Part shown: positions 34,354 to 46,126 of the stretch, one piece after another
Numbering within the stretch: the first letter of the stretch is position 1
How the letters are laid out: each line of letters opens with the position of its first letter
From: Larix kaempferi
Lineage: Eukaryota > Streptophyta > Pinopsida > Pinales > Pinaceae
Length of the DNA stretch: 64,000 nt
Direction of reading: 5' to 3'
NCBI GenBank assembly: GCA_027924585.1
Contig: BSBM01001138.1
Location: forward strand, 11,394,001 to 11,458,000
Translations under genes and position numbers: made by a program
Notes under the pieces: model-generated
The model's input: only the letters and a program-made list of their open reading frames with translations
What the model was told of the DNA's origin: nothing
Databases searched by the model: none

Positions 34354-37300
34354 ATTGTTGGGTGAATTTCTATTACCACCATCAAACAATTTACCACACG
34401 CAAGTCGAGGGGTATTCTTGATTATGAAAGAAATCGGAGTGGAGTATCAATCTATTGATGCATGTCCTAATGATCATATTATATATTATGGGCAGTATGC
34501 ATTAGAAAACAAATTCCCACAATGTGAAATTAGTAGATATCGAATTGATCAGTTAAAAAAAGAGGTCCCTTGCAAACTTCTTCATTATATTCCCATAATT
34601 CCACGTTTCCAACGACTATTCAGGTGCCAAAGTATAGCACAGTTTATGGATTACCATGCGAAGAGTAGAAGTGAAGATGGTGGTCTTCGAATGTCTGTAG
34701 ATGGTTCTGCATTGAAGAACATCGAAGAAAAATGGCCAATTTTTAAAGATGAACTCCGTAATGTTAGACTTTCATTAGCATTTGATGGTTTCAATCCATT
34801 TGGTGAGCTTCGTTCTACTTACTCAGTGTGGCCTGTTTTCGTCATAAACAATAACCTACCTCCTTGGATGATGATTAAGAGAGAGCACACAATGTTGGCA
34901 ATGATTATTCCAGGTAGTTTTTTGAAAGTCGTAATTATATTATTCCATAAAGTTATTTGTTTAATTGCTGCATGAGAACACATTTTATATATTTTGATGG
35001 ATAACTAAATAGCAATATTGTATGTTTGTTGATCAATTAGGTAAGTACCAAGTTAAATATATGAATGTATATATTGAGCCTCTTATCGATGAGCTATTGA
35101 AGTTATGGGATGGAATCACTATGTATGACATCTCTAGACTAATAGGGCAGAAACAATTTCAGTTCCATTGAATTATTGCATGGACAATTCATGATGCTCT
35201 CGAGTTAACACATTTTCGTGTTATGTAACTTTATGTTGCAGTTCGTTAAAATTATATGTTTTTAAGGTAAAAAACATGCATTTTTTGTTTGAATTAATAA
35301 TCTTTTGATGCTATAACATTAATACATATATCTCACAGGTCTTCAAACAAAGGGAAAATTTGCATGTCCAGAATGTGGTCCTAGGATAAAATCTCGTCGT
35401 TCAAAAAGTTTAGTAAAGGAGGTGTTCGATGAGTACAAGTACTTCCTCCCTAAGAACCATAGGTACCGAACTATTGAAAAAACAAAATTCAATGGTAAAG
35501 AAGAGAATGAAAAGAAACCAAGAAGAATGACACCTCACCTATGGAAGTTGGAATATAACAAAAATCGTCGAGCTGTGCAAATTGTATATGCAACATACAA
35601 TATGTTCACGTAATATTATGTTTTTTATATTTTTACTGAATTTTCTCTACCATGGGTGTCAGGAATTATTGTTAATGTGTTTTTGTTTATGTTTAATGAC
35701 TATATTTAAGGAATGAATGGGCTTCCACGAGGAATGAAGAGTTATCCCATAAAATTCAGTAGGTTTCCTTACTACGAGCACCTACAAATAGCTCATTTGT
35801 TTGATAGAATGCATATCGGGAAGAATGTAACAGAAATGGTATGGCGGACATTAGATGGAAGGTCAGACAAAAATAAAATTGGAAAAATTTGTAGTGACAT
35901 TGCAGAAGCCAATCACGCATTGCAAAGTGTAATTATTTCTGATGCCGGAAATGGGAACCAGAATATTAGCCTTCCATGGTTATTGATGGAGCAACAAAGC
36001 AATACTATAAAAGAGGCCATTCAGAAAATAAGGTTTCCGACGGGGTTTGCGTCGAACATACAAGAGATATTAACCAAAAAAGGTGATTTTGGTGATGTTA
36101 AAACTCATGACTGGAATACATTCATTAGGGTAATTATTTACGTATATAATATCCATTAAGTAAATCTTTTCAGTAATAGTTCTCTCCTATTTGGAAACAT
36201 TAGATAATGATTTTCTTTTTGCTATAGTACGTTCTACCTCTGGCTCTCCCAGATAGCTTTGACGAAAACATAAAACAAGTTATATATGATATTGGTAAAT
36301 ACATGAGGTAAGTAACAATTTTATATGCATGAAAAATGTTCGTTCTTTTGGTTGCATTGCTTATTGACATATTGTGTTTTACATCTTAGAACTTTATTAT
36401 ATATTATATGCCTCAATCCGATTGTTCATTCATGTTATTTTCTTGCATCTTTTGTAGGTGGCTTTCATCTAAAGAAATCCATAAAGAAGATATTAGGTAT
36501 TGGAAGAGAGAAATTCCTCGTCTAATGTGTGAAATGCATAAGTATTTACCTCCGTCATTTTTCAATGCACAAGAACACTATCTCATACACCAAGTTGAGG
36601 AGATTGAATTGTGTGGACATGTAAAATCAAGGTCAATGTGGATGGTGGAAATGCATTTGAAGGAATTGAAGGGTTTTGTTAGACAAAGAGCACGTCCTGA
36701 GGGTTCTATGGTGCAGGGCTATATGCTATATCAATCCATGGTGTACATTAGTCAATATCTTCCAAATTTATCAAAAAATATCAATCTGCCGTGCATTTGG
36801 CATGTTGACTCCATCAACAAATTTGAAGGGGAGGTCCTGTTGGGGAAAGGTAGAAAGAGGAAAGTGAAAGGTAATTGAATGGTGTACATTTTATTTATTA
36901 TACAATTAAGTTTTCAATTTATGTAAGTTTTATTATTCCAGGAGTATTTTAATTAAAGGTAAACTTAATTGCCTTTAATGATAGCTAACTTACAATTCTT
37001 AAATGCTATTTTTTCATATAGTTGGCCGCGTGTGGGATGCAATACATTTACACATCTAAAGCAACAAAGGCAAGAATGGAAAAACATGGACAACACAAAC
37101 TGGGCCAGGGTGGATATCGAAAGCTAAGGGCATGAATTTTAAGAATCATTTGATCATTATCTATAGCCAACAATTAATTGAACAATTAATTGATTTTTCT
37201 AACAAGCACCTTACATGGTGTTATGCATTGCATGGAAATGATTTTTTTGATGAAGCCACTGAGGAAGACTTGAAGCTCGACTTCAAGTACTGTTATCAAC

Positions 37301-37437
37301 ATGTGCTGGAACATCGAAAAAAGATGGGGCAAACCCTAGTTTCCCCATTGATTGACTCTGAAATAAATATAATCAATAAGGACATCATTAAAATGAACTT
37401 GTGTAATCTATCCATGAATGATTACATCGAAAAATGA
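34354..37437 (+). pseudogene. TNP2-type CACTA transposase, copy B (multi-exon, one clear stop)
   Basis: Exons read from similarity and splice sites are as follows. 34354-34913 is the TNP2 core: SIDACPNDHIIYYGQYA, a CEISRYRIDQ zinc-like stretch, MDYHAKSRSEDGGLRMSVDG, LAFDGFNPFGE, YSVWPVFVINNNLPPW. From 35041 comes YIEPLIDELLKLWDG. About 35339-35600 gives TKGKFACPECGP and MTPHLWKLEY. 35713-36129 gives PYYEHLQIAHLFDRMHIGKNV and LPWLLMEQQ. 36228-36307, 36458-36870 (DUF4218) and 37022 onward follow. Donor/acceptor pairs are canonical, e.g. ATGAG/GTAAGT with TTTGTAG/G. A TGA interrupts the second exon at about 35170 and a TAG occurs in the exon after 37022. The gene is less damaged than copy A. Confidence 0.8.
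36458..36870 (+). CDS. DUF4218 exon of CACTA copy B
   Basis: The exon is fully open: WLSSKEIHKEDIRYWKREIP, LPPSFFNAQEHYLIHQVEEI, SRSMWMVEMHLKELKGFV and RQRARPEGSMVQGYMLYQ. The RARPEGS(x)xxGY motif is diagnostic of DUF4218, the domain after the transposase core in plant CACTA proteins. The start was set by the acceptor TTTGTAG at 36451-36457, which restores the frame with the preceding exon (M-R-W). The longer open frame beginning upstream at 36408 includes intron sequence. Confidence 0.8.
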
Positions 37438-37446
37438 GTGTCTTTT

Positions 37447-38004
37447 TTTGTTTTCAATGTGAGACCAACAAAAGGAGCGAGGTTAGCGGTACCGAACCGG
37501 TACCACAAGATGGTGGTGAGCTGCCTAGCCATTTAGGTATGTATGCTATAAAATAGATGTATTCAATATGATTTTAAATACATAATTGATGACGTTTACT
37601 AATTAAAAATTTTCTATGAATGGCAAAGCATGTACCTTCTCATGCTCAGTCGGGAGAGGAACAAATGGCAGAGGCAATGAACACTCCAATTGACTCGTCT
37701 AGTCAGCCAACAGGTAAAGATAATTGTAATTAAATTGAAAATAATGAAAAACGTATATCAATATTAACTATGCACTTATGTCTATATAACTGTATTGGTT
37801 TTTGCAGATGATGCCTCTGTCCATCCACCTCCACCCCCTACTAATCGATGTACTAGAAGTATGGTGTGGGAGTGCTTATCCACACAATCAATGGAAAAAG
37901 AGGGCACAACAACTACAACGGGGAAAGAACCAGAAGATGAAGCCACCCTCTTACAATTTATCAGAAAAAAAACCAAAAAAAAAAATGTAGTTGTAAACTT
38001 TTAA
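37447..38004 (+). CDS. Possible additional 3' exons in CACTA copy B, function unknown
   Basis: Three short open stretches bounded by plausible splice sites follow the transposase: one ending PSHLG before gtatgt at about 37536, one from about 37626 ending SSQPT before gtaaag at 37713, and one after ttttgcag at 37808. The last opens with DDASVHPPPPPTNRCTRS and ends in a Lys-rich tail with a stop at 38004. The composition (Pro/Ser/Thr-rich, then basic) resembles the linker regions of CACTA accessory proteins, but I recognise no domain. It could be the C-terminal part of the transposase transcript or the start of a TNPA-like gene. Confidence 0.3.
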
Positions 38005-38009
38005 GATTT

Positions 38010-39700
38010 TAATTTGACTGAGTGAAGCCATGAACTCTTTTTAGTTTTGTAACAATTTTTTTGATCTGGTCAAGGCCACTCAGTTTTTTATCAGTTTTGT
38101 ACCTTCTGAAGAGCGAATTCGTGTATATAGAGACTGAGACCTTTCCAAATTAAACATTGATTTTGTTATAAGGCCAATAGATTTGGCTATTTGAATTTTA
38201 ATAAATATGGCCCTAAATTTCCTCCCAATTCTCTACAATTTACTTTCTACTGTTTGTGTCTGTTGTGTGCTTTAATTGTGAGCCATTACTTTGCATTGAA
38301 AATTGCCACTCGAAAATTGCCATTGTTTGTGTCCGCTGTGTTGGAAGCTTATAATTTTGATGTGTGGGTGGAGGAGCCAAGTGGTTGCATTTCCTTCTTT
38401 CTTATACTGACCCGCCATAGCTGTGGGTGAGGCCCAGTCTCGAGAGGCTAGGATTTTCTGTTATGGGCCAAATGTCCTGGAGAACCTGTCGATGACTTCC
38501 TAGAGAACTAAATGGTCTTGAATGGACATGCTCTTTAGGAGCTAAAATTACCCTCTTCCATGAGACGACTTGTCCATCATGCAGCTAGACCTCTTAGGCT
38601 GGAATGTGGACAACTTTGACACTAATATGTGGTTGATAGAGTTATAGATGTCATCATTAGTTCCAGTCATTCCAAATGTCTCTTTAGTGTGCTTCACATG
38701 TGTGGGCCTGCTTGTTAGAGATAGGTTGGCCCACTTTATATTGTTGGACTCCCTTACCTCTCACATAAGCTATGGTATTGGTATGTACATGTAATTCATT
38801 ATTCTATATGTATATATGAAGTTTCAAGCTATCCAAAACTTGTGTAATTGTAGATTTGAATTTCAGCTCGCATTGTCTTCTTGATTGAGTAATTTCCAGC
38901 ACTTGCTGATGCATATTCGACATAACAGAGTAGTGAAAACCATAAATTAACACAAGAGAGAATATTTTCTACCATAAAATCTGATCTAGTATATGCTTGG
39001 AAAAGTGTGCCTTGAGGATTGAAACTTGTTGGCATATGTTTGGTATCTTTTCTCTTGGTCTGCCTAGTGTGTTGGGTTGAAGTGATGTGAAGTATTGAAG
39101 TATTGTCTGCTATTGTAAATTAATATTTCAGATTGATATCATCCTTAATGGTGAAAGTTCACAGCGTTTAGATCCGGGAAACCTCTAGTGCAAAGTGAAA
39201 TTTCTGAATTTGCATTAATTTCCCTAGATCAGAAATTTCAATAGAAACATCATCAAATTCAATCCAAGATAAAAACCCAATTGTCATCATTAATGGAATA
39301 TCAATGATTGAGAGAACAACATAGGTTTATGACAAAGATATAAAGCCTAAAGTGAATTAGGAAATACTAAAACTAAGATCAAGAATAATAAAGTTACAAG
39401 GATGCCTTATAGACATGCTAATCACAGGAATTGTCACATGAACCAATCAACTTGTCAGCATCATAATGAACAAGGACTATATTCTTCCTATATTCTGAAA
39501 AATCTCGATTCCCATGCATTTGGGTGTCAAAGTCGCCCTCAGAATTGCAATCCAAGATCCTTCATCGAAGAACCCTATCGACAAACAATCCAAGAGTCAA
39601 ATCGACCTATGATGGATTGATCCATTTGCAATGCAACAATATTGTTTACAGCTCCAAAGATCTTTTGGTTTAGTTCTTCTACTACTTCGAGGTCAAAGCA
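38010..39700. other. Non-coding DNA, possibly the end of an LTR element
   Basis: No protein family is recognisable in this interval. It leads into the polypurine-tract-like stretch and putative LTR start at 39705-39714. Confidence 0.35.
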
Positions 39701-39713
39701 TTTCAAGGAGGGG

Positions 39714-39957
39714 TGACAATTAATATACCTTGTTGCATAGTTATTATTAATTATTATATTAATTAGGAACCCTAAGGGTCATAACCTTTCACTGTGACTC
39801 ATCTCTTCAATCCTTAATATAGATAGCATTGTTGATTGTAATCATTCATTCATATCTTCTCTCTCTCTCTATATATATATTCATCCATATGGATCATTTA
39901 GACCTTGTGGCTTTATATTTGTGATGGTTGTGCATAACAACCGTTAGGTTTGTTACA
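39714..39957 (+). repeat. Putative short 3' LTR preceded by a polypurine tract
   Basis: AAGGAGGGG at 39705-39713 is followed directly by TGACAATTAATATA, and the stretch ends in TTTGTTACA at 39957, beyond which the LINE ORF2 similarity starts. Polypurine tract, TG start and CA end fit the 3' LTR of a small retrotransposon of 244-bp LTR length. No second copy or target duplication was found, so this is tentative. Confidence 0.3.
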
Positions 39958-39959
39958 AT

Positions 39960-40749
39960 TGCCAAGACCACGGGAAGAAAAGATAAGCAAGTTCAACAAA
40001 AACTAGAGGAGATACATACACTTATGAAAGAATTTGTGGACACAATCACCCTTCAAGTAATGTTACAATGGAGGATAAGTTCATCAAATGCAAGGAAGTG
40101 TTTTAGGCTAGGGTTCAAAGGCCAAAGCCAAACAACAATGGATAGAGGAGGGTGATAAGCCCTCCAAATACTACTTTTACTTTCTCAGGAGAAAGAATCC
40201 ACTGAAGAGGATTATGGGTTTGAAGCATCCAGGGAATGTTTTGGTCGAAGATCTAATAGAAATTAAGGAAATGTTTGGGGTGCACTTCCAGAACATCTTC
40301 ACAGAATATGCTATTACTACCAGGTTACCACTGCTCATAAGGTTTGTAGAAAGGTGGTTCCCCAAGGTGAGGAGTAGTGGGAGGGACATCCTGGGTGCTA
40401 ATTATATTGAGCAAGATCTTCACCAAGCCTTGAATGAAATTGAAAAGGAAAAACCTCAAGGAAAGTAAGGCCTACCTTGCAAGATTTTTTAAAAAATGTG
40501 GTTGGTTATTGGGAGGGATATGCTACATATGGCTCATGAAGCTTTCAGAATTAGAAGAATAGGAGAGATGCAAAATCAGTTGCTAATTAAATTGATTCCC
40601 AAGAATGGAACCAGGGATACCATTGTTTCCTGGAAGCCAAATATACTTCTTAATGTGTCTTAAAAGATTTTGGTGAAGGTGACTGTCATGTGGGTTCAAA
40701 ACTTGCAACTCAGATTATCCATCTAGAGCAGACATGTTTTTTACAAGGG
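39960..40749 (+). pseudogene. LINE (non-LTR retrotransposon) ORF2, part before the RT core
   Basis: LINE ORF2 encodes endonuclease and reverse transcriptase. The plus strand shows the linker between them, with WIEEGDKPSKYYFYFLRRKN and LVEDLIEIKEMFGVHFQNIF. The start of the RT domain follows: MLHMAHEAFRIRR, NQLLIKLIPKNGTRDTIVSW, KPNILLNVS and the degenerate RHVFYKGD. Stops and frame changes occur throughout. The endonuclease domain is absent, so the copy is 5' truncated or its 5' part was replaced. Similarity ends where the Athila-like LTR begins and resumes at 62570, in the expected order. Confidence 0.85.
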
Positions 40750-40754
40750 TGATT

Positions 40755-42451
40755 TGTTGGCTTAGGTAGCTGATCTAGAGGTTTTCCAGTGTAGACCCAG
40801 GTACTTCTAGGTTCAAGGAACCAACAAAAACCCAATTCACCGGCCCTTTCGGCAACAGGCTGCGCGCAGCTTGAGGTCTCACTCGAGGCAAAGTTGAGGG
40901 GGTGGTTGCGGAATCAAGTTTCCACAACCGGGTGATGCGATGGGGGGAAAAGCTAATAAGCAGTGCAACACCTTGCGGGTTGCACGGATAGATAACTGCG
41001 TGAACCTTTTGTTCCACGTCGGGTACTTCAGCGCGTAACTGCGCTTACACCTCCAATGACTATGTGATACAAGATACCTTTACGTTATGACAGTAAGCTA
41101 TCAACAACTTACCTCGCAGCAACCTTCAATGACTCGGTGCATCAACAAGGCTGCGCATCCTTGCCAGGATGTTTTAATTCTAACTACTCTACTTAGCCTT
41201 CTTTATCCCTTCATTCCATTCAAGTTCTTATCATTAATTTGCAGATTATTTAATAAACATACGTTACTACGTGCTCCAACGCTGCGCATAAATCTAATGT
41301 TCAACTATGTGACTAATTGATAGATTCATACATTCCAATTGACAGATTCATACATGTTGAATACTTAACATTCCTCTGCGCATGTATTACTTAACATATT
41401 TTCCCATTCTTTGCGGCGAATACATATAAAAGCAATCACATAACAAAAGTTAAAAACATCAAACATTCATACCATTCAATTGAACAATTATAAACACACA
41501 TTGGTCACACAACACAGAATTTAATGTGGTTCACCTCCCGAATGGAGGCTACATCCACAAGAAAGGTTGTTAATATTGCTCTTAATGGGAAGGGTATAAC
41601 TGTTCTTAGTCTACGCACTCAGCTGCAGACTCTCTTCTCTCTCTCAGATAGGTCTCTACACACTCAGCTATAGACTCTCTTCTCTCTCTCAGATAGGTCT
41701 ATGTGCACTTAGCTGCAGAGCCTTTACAACCGTTGTTCTAAGATTAAGATTTTACAATACCCAAATACTTAACCAAAACCGAATAGTAACCCTTCCCTTA
41801 CAATATTGGACCTTATTTATAGATCATGCCCGTAGGTCATGTCTTTACAATTATTAGGCCGAAACCCTAAGGTTTCCAAACTGGCGTGGCTAACTGCCAC
41901 CCTAGCTGTCACCGTCGACAGCCTGCTTCGCTTGCTCTAGCTGGGCCACTCGTGGCTCACACACTCTTCTGATATCCGCAGTCCTCAAAACGGTTACAAC
42001 TGCATCATGGCCTGTCCCTTTCCACTCCTTCGCCTTCCTGTCGCCATCGACGTCGTGGCCTAGCTTCTCAACTGCTTTCCGCCACACCTTCGAACAGGTC
42101 GCTTTCATCTGCCATCCACCTATTCCTTACCCAAAATAGGTCATGTCCCCGCCTAACCTTTACCCATGTTCCGAACCAAAAATAGCTCATGTGCTATTAT
42201 GCTCATCATGCTACTGCGCGACCGTGCCTTAGTCATTGCCATCGCGCGACACGCGCAAAACCTCAAAATTGGCTTTCGCCTGCCGCCGCACACAATGCGC
42301 TTTCAACAAAACTGCTTTCTCTTCCTGCCGCAGTGCACAATGCGTAATTATCAAAATTGCATTTTCTTCCTGCTGCAGCATGCTACGCGTGATTTTCCAT
42401 ACTTGTATATTTTTCCAATCCACTTGGGCCCCACCCAATAGGCCCCTAACA
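40755..42451 (-). repeat. 3' LTR of the Athila-like element
   Basis: The plus-strand sequence starts TGTTGGCTTAGGTAGC and ends CCCCTAACA. It is 1,697 bp, versus 1,641 bp for the partner. The length difference comes mainly from one extra unit of the 'ctctcttctctctctcagata' repeat at about 41621-41722 (three units here, two in the partner), and from 11 bp (taggcccctaa) missing at the partner's right end. Confidence 0.9.
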
Positions 42452-45407
42452 CTCACCTGTGGCTCGTCCTGAGCCACTTCCTCTTGCAGAACCTGGTGCC
42501 GCATCTTCCATCATCCCAAGCTTTAATGTAAAGCTTTGCAGAGTTCCTTCTAACTCTGCAACTATGTCCTTGGCTTTCTGTTTGAACCCTTGAAGCGTCT
42601 GTAGTGTAGCCTGCGAGACCTTCTCCTGAGCCACTTGTTCCTGCATAGTGCCTTCTGCCATCTGAAGTTCTATGAACTTCACATCGAATTGCTGCATTAA
42701 TTCGAGGCCTTCTTGCTGAATAGGCTGCAGCCTGTCCGATGTGGTAGCCTCTTTCTCCCTTAGTGTTTCCAACTCTTTTTGCATCTCCTTGACCTCATTA
42801 AATCTCTGGACTTTCTCTCTGGCCGGCGCATTCCTCATCTGCATACTTGTAGCATCTACCTGCTGCTGCTTCTTTTCTACTTCTACCCTTACCTACTATA
42901 GCGCAGGATCCTCATTCAACCCGGTTACTACTATAGTTATCTGCTCAAGTAAGTCTTGGCATTTCGTGACTTCCGTTGAAATGCCATCCATTGTTTCCTT
43001 GATGTCCTCAGCTAGAGCTAGGCACTGATATGACAGAATGACAGGGTGTCGAGCCTCCAGCTCTGCGATTTTTCCTTTATACGAGGTTTCCGTTTCCATT
43101 TTCTCAGTAGTAAGGGACTCTACCTTGGCCCCAATTTTCTTTATTGTGTCCTCCATATCATCTTCTTCTTCACATTCTTCTATGTTTGTGCACATAGCTG
43201 AAATGGTTTCCTTCAGCTTCTGGCCCTTTTCCATGGTTGCGCTCAATTCTTGCTTGGTGTTATCTGATTCTTTCCTTAACTGATTGATGTCTTCAGTTAG
43301 TTGCGCGCACTTATCATATGAGGTGAGGCCTCTCTCGTGAATTTCTTCTGCAAATATGATGTGCAACTCATTCAGGTCCTCCAGGGGAAAGGCCCCGATG
43401 TTTAGGTCGAGGCGCTCAGTCTTTAGTGCCTCCTTAACCATTTCATTTGGGTAAATCAGGTAGCTTGGTTCAAGGTTCAAGATGCGTGGATACTTAATAC
43501 TTCCAGTAACAGGTGGTCTTCTTTGCGTGCTTGGATCTCCTGATTTCCCGTCAAGAGTTGAACCTGATTGCCCCAATCCCATATGGGCTACCAATGTCTT
43601 GACCTCCTCCACAGCTTGGATTATGGTCAACTGCAGTTGTTCTTGCTTGGCTGCTTTCTCAGCGCGAGTCTCTTCCCATGCTTCCTGCACTTTGGTTGCA
43701 ATGGTCTTGCAATCATCAGGATGTAGTTGCGGCCCGAGCTCGGGTTTTCAGCCTTCCTTTTTGTGCGTCGGCCCTGTGCTTGCGAGGGGCCTTCAGTGGC
43801 CTTCCTCTTTGCTGCTGATGAGTCAGAATGTTGACTCTGCACGTCATCTTTTTCTTCCTCAATGGGCATTCCAGCTAGTGGTCCTCCCTTCTTCGCTGGT
43901 TTTTCTCCCTTGTCTTCTTGATCTGTTTCTATGTTTTCTTCATCGGTGTCTTTTACATCGATCTTCTCGCGAAGAGGTTCTACGTTTTTCTCGTAGTCTG
44001 ATGCATCATTGCATGAAGTGAGGACTCTCCATTTGGGCTCCCATCGTTCCATCATTCTCTCGATTACCTACTTATCCAGTTGGTAAAAGCATGGATACCA
44101 TAAATCATGCTCTGTTATGTCACCTCTTGGCTGAATGAATGTTTGGTGCCTTTTCACTTGAAACCTGATGATGTAGGTGTATTCATCAGCTAGTGGTTTG
44201 GAAACGCGTGGTGTTGCCATAATTGCTTTGCACAACTGGTGATAGTAAACATAAAACACTTCATCCATTTGCCACTGCCTATATGCCTTTGGGCTCGCCC
44301 ATAGATTGGCAAAGCGTTTTCCTCGGCCTTATCCGGCTAAAGTGGTAGCTCCCTGGTAACTTTCTAGTTCCTTCCATCCTACAAGAGTTATCAACACTAG
44401 CAACCAACTAAAATGGAATGGTGTTCAATCATCTTGGGTATCTTGAACATCTACCAGAAACTCGTTCAATAAGAACTGGCACCAATTGTAAGCTTTTATG
44501 CGCAATACATTAGCAGCTGCCCTGATTGCGACCGCAGGTACCTCAGGTGGTCTGCACTTGCGCAACAGATTGCCTGCAAGCAACTGGGTCATAAACTGTG
44601 TAGTCTGGTCATTGATGTCGACCGTTGGAACCCCCATCCCTTATGCACTACACCGAACTCTTTTGTTATTTCGGTGCCAAGGGATTTATCATGCGCCTTC
44701 TTGATGATGAGGTTAGCAGGGTCCTCTCCTCACTTGTTTAGTCCAGTGATCTGATGGAACAGGTCGATACTAATATTGATGCACGTGTCCAACCACAGGA
44801 ACCCTTCATGCACGCAAGTGAGCAGTGTGCATGCTATGGTGGAAAACTCATCACTCTTAGTAAAGTGCGGCATTTGCAGTAAATTTAATAAGCCTGATGG
44901 CTGGATGGCCGTTAGCCATTCTTGAATTTCCAACCTGCCAGTGCCGGTCTGTGCATCCTTGAACTAATTGATATAGGCATTTGGTCTAAACTATGGGTAA
45001 TTTTTTGGCATTACCAGTGTACTCTCTAGTAAGTCTTGGTAATCCAGCTTGCAGCCTGGTACGCCACCCATCAAGTTCTCCTCAATCTTTACCCTGGTAG
45101 AGATAGCGGGTAGCAGGATTTCACATTTGAAGTTCTTTTCTATGTTGATTGGTGGGGCATCGAGCTTCCTTGGGGGAGTGTGGTTGGGCACAGGATAAAA
45201 TGGCAGAACTTGAGCCGAGGCTGTCTGCTCTAATGGCACTTCGGAGCCCCCCTTCTCTGAAGCTGCTGTCTCTTTGCCCTTGTTGCTTCCTATAACCTAT
45301 CGTGCTGAACTTCTGGATGGACCTGGTTTTGTCTCTGTCATTGCTGCTAAAATCCCTGCTTGCTCAAATAACCAGGAAATATCTGCTAACTCAACCGAGT
45401 CGCTCAT
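42446..45407 (-). pseudogene. Long 3' accessory ORF of the Athila-like element (coiled coil), broken by stops
   Basis: This is a sense-strand reading frame between integrase and the 3' LTR, the position of the env-like ORF of Athila elements. It starts with ATG at 45407 (MSDSVELADISWLFEQ). It continues through VLPFYPVPNHTPPRKLD, a central block containing FSWLLVLITL and MDEVFYVYYHQLCKAIM, and an acidic/basic low-complexity section (about 43735-43960). Two long, clearly coiled-coil stretches follow: about 42896-43690 and 42446-42844, with heptad-like EMQKELETLREK. No transmembrane segment or signal peptide is obvious, unlike a typical env. Several TAG stops and frameshifts interrupt it. The function is unknown to me. 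Confidence 0.7.
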
Positions 45408-45409
45408 AC

Positions 45410-46126
45410 AATGCTCTGGTTGCTCGGCTCTCAACTAGTTCAAACACTTCATAAAAATGGTTAAGTGTCCGAGTGAGGTCTATTTATAGCTGCTGCTGGT
45501 TTGCTATGTGACCTTCTGCAGTGCCCAAGGCTCTTAAATCCATATTGATGGCCAATTCGTGCATATTATCTTGGTGCTGTTAGCCGATCCTTCTCATGAT
45601 GCGAATGTTGTTTCCCAAAGGTTGACTTACAAACCAGCTTGTCAACTCCACTGAATCTGCGTTAATGGATTAGCCTGCCAGCCGGATTCTGGTATGAAAT
45701 GGTCACTTCCGCCTTTAATAGGTTCCAAGATGTCACATCTACCTTTAAATTGTGAATTGCCCTAGTGCAGCCAATTTGGTTAATGGTCCACTAACCGGCC
45801 GACCGATGTCATGGTAACGGTTTCCGTTATAATGTGTTGGCGGTCTAACAGGATGTTTTCTATGGGACGCGCACTAGGTGGTATCTTCAGCACGATTGTC
45901 ATTCCGTCTTTTCTGCGCGATGAGTATTTGGACTTGCTCTTCACGGCTGCTCTTCTCTTCTTTTCTCTCTCTCTCTTTTTTTTTTTTTTGTGCGCAACTT
46001 CTGCAATGTTGCGCGGTACACTTCCCCTGATCATGGAGAACTCTGTGCAGTTGAACTATCGCGGTAAAGCTTTAGTCTCCTACCATTTATCAAACTTGGT
46101 AAAGTATCTCCGGCTAATGTAGCTAA
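45410..46126 (-). other. Spacer between integrase and the accessory ORF
   Basis: No domain is recognisable. A poly-T stretch lies at 45977-45989 next to CT repeats. A short Lys/Arg-rich frame (45780-46034) is probably chance. Confidence 0.4.

Larger units (their letters stand above)
33600..38005 (+). mobile_element. CACTA (En/Spm) DNA transposon, copy B
   Basis: TNP2 core, the MTPHLWKL block and DUF4218 are present in the standard order on the plus strand, in the same family as copy A. A CpG-rich segment with repeated GTGCACGC-type words (33780-34060) lies upstream, where subterminal repeats belong. I did not find CACTA termini or a target duplication, so the limits are approximate. The DUF4216 exon seen in copy A is missing or replaced here. 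Confidence 0.75.

Noticed and set aside
40775-42504. Short ORFs within the gypsy LTRs
   Set aside because: They recur at 61711-62577 in the other LTR and are LTR sequence, not genes.
45780-46034. Lys/Arg-rich frame as a possible nuclear-localisation protein
   Set aside because: The basic run comes from a poly-T/CT tract read in reverse, with no homology.
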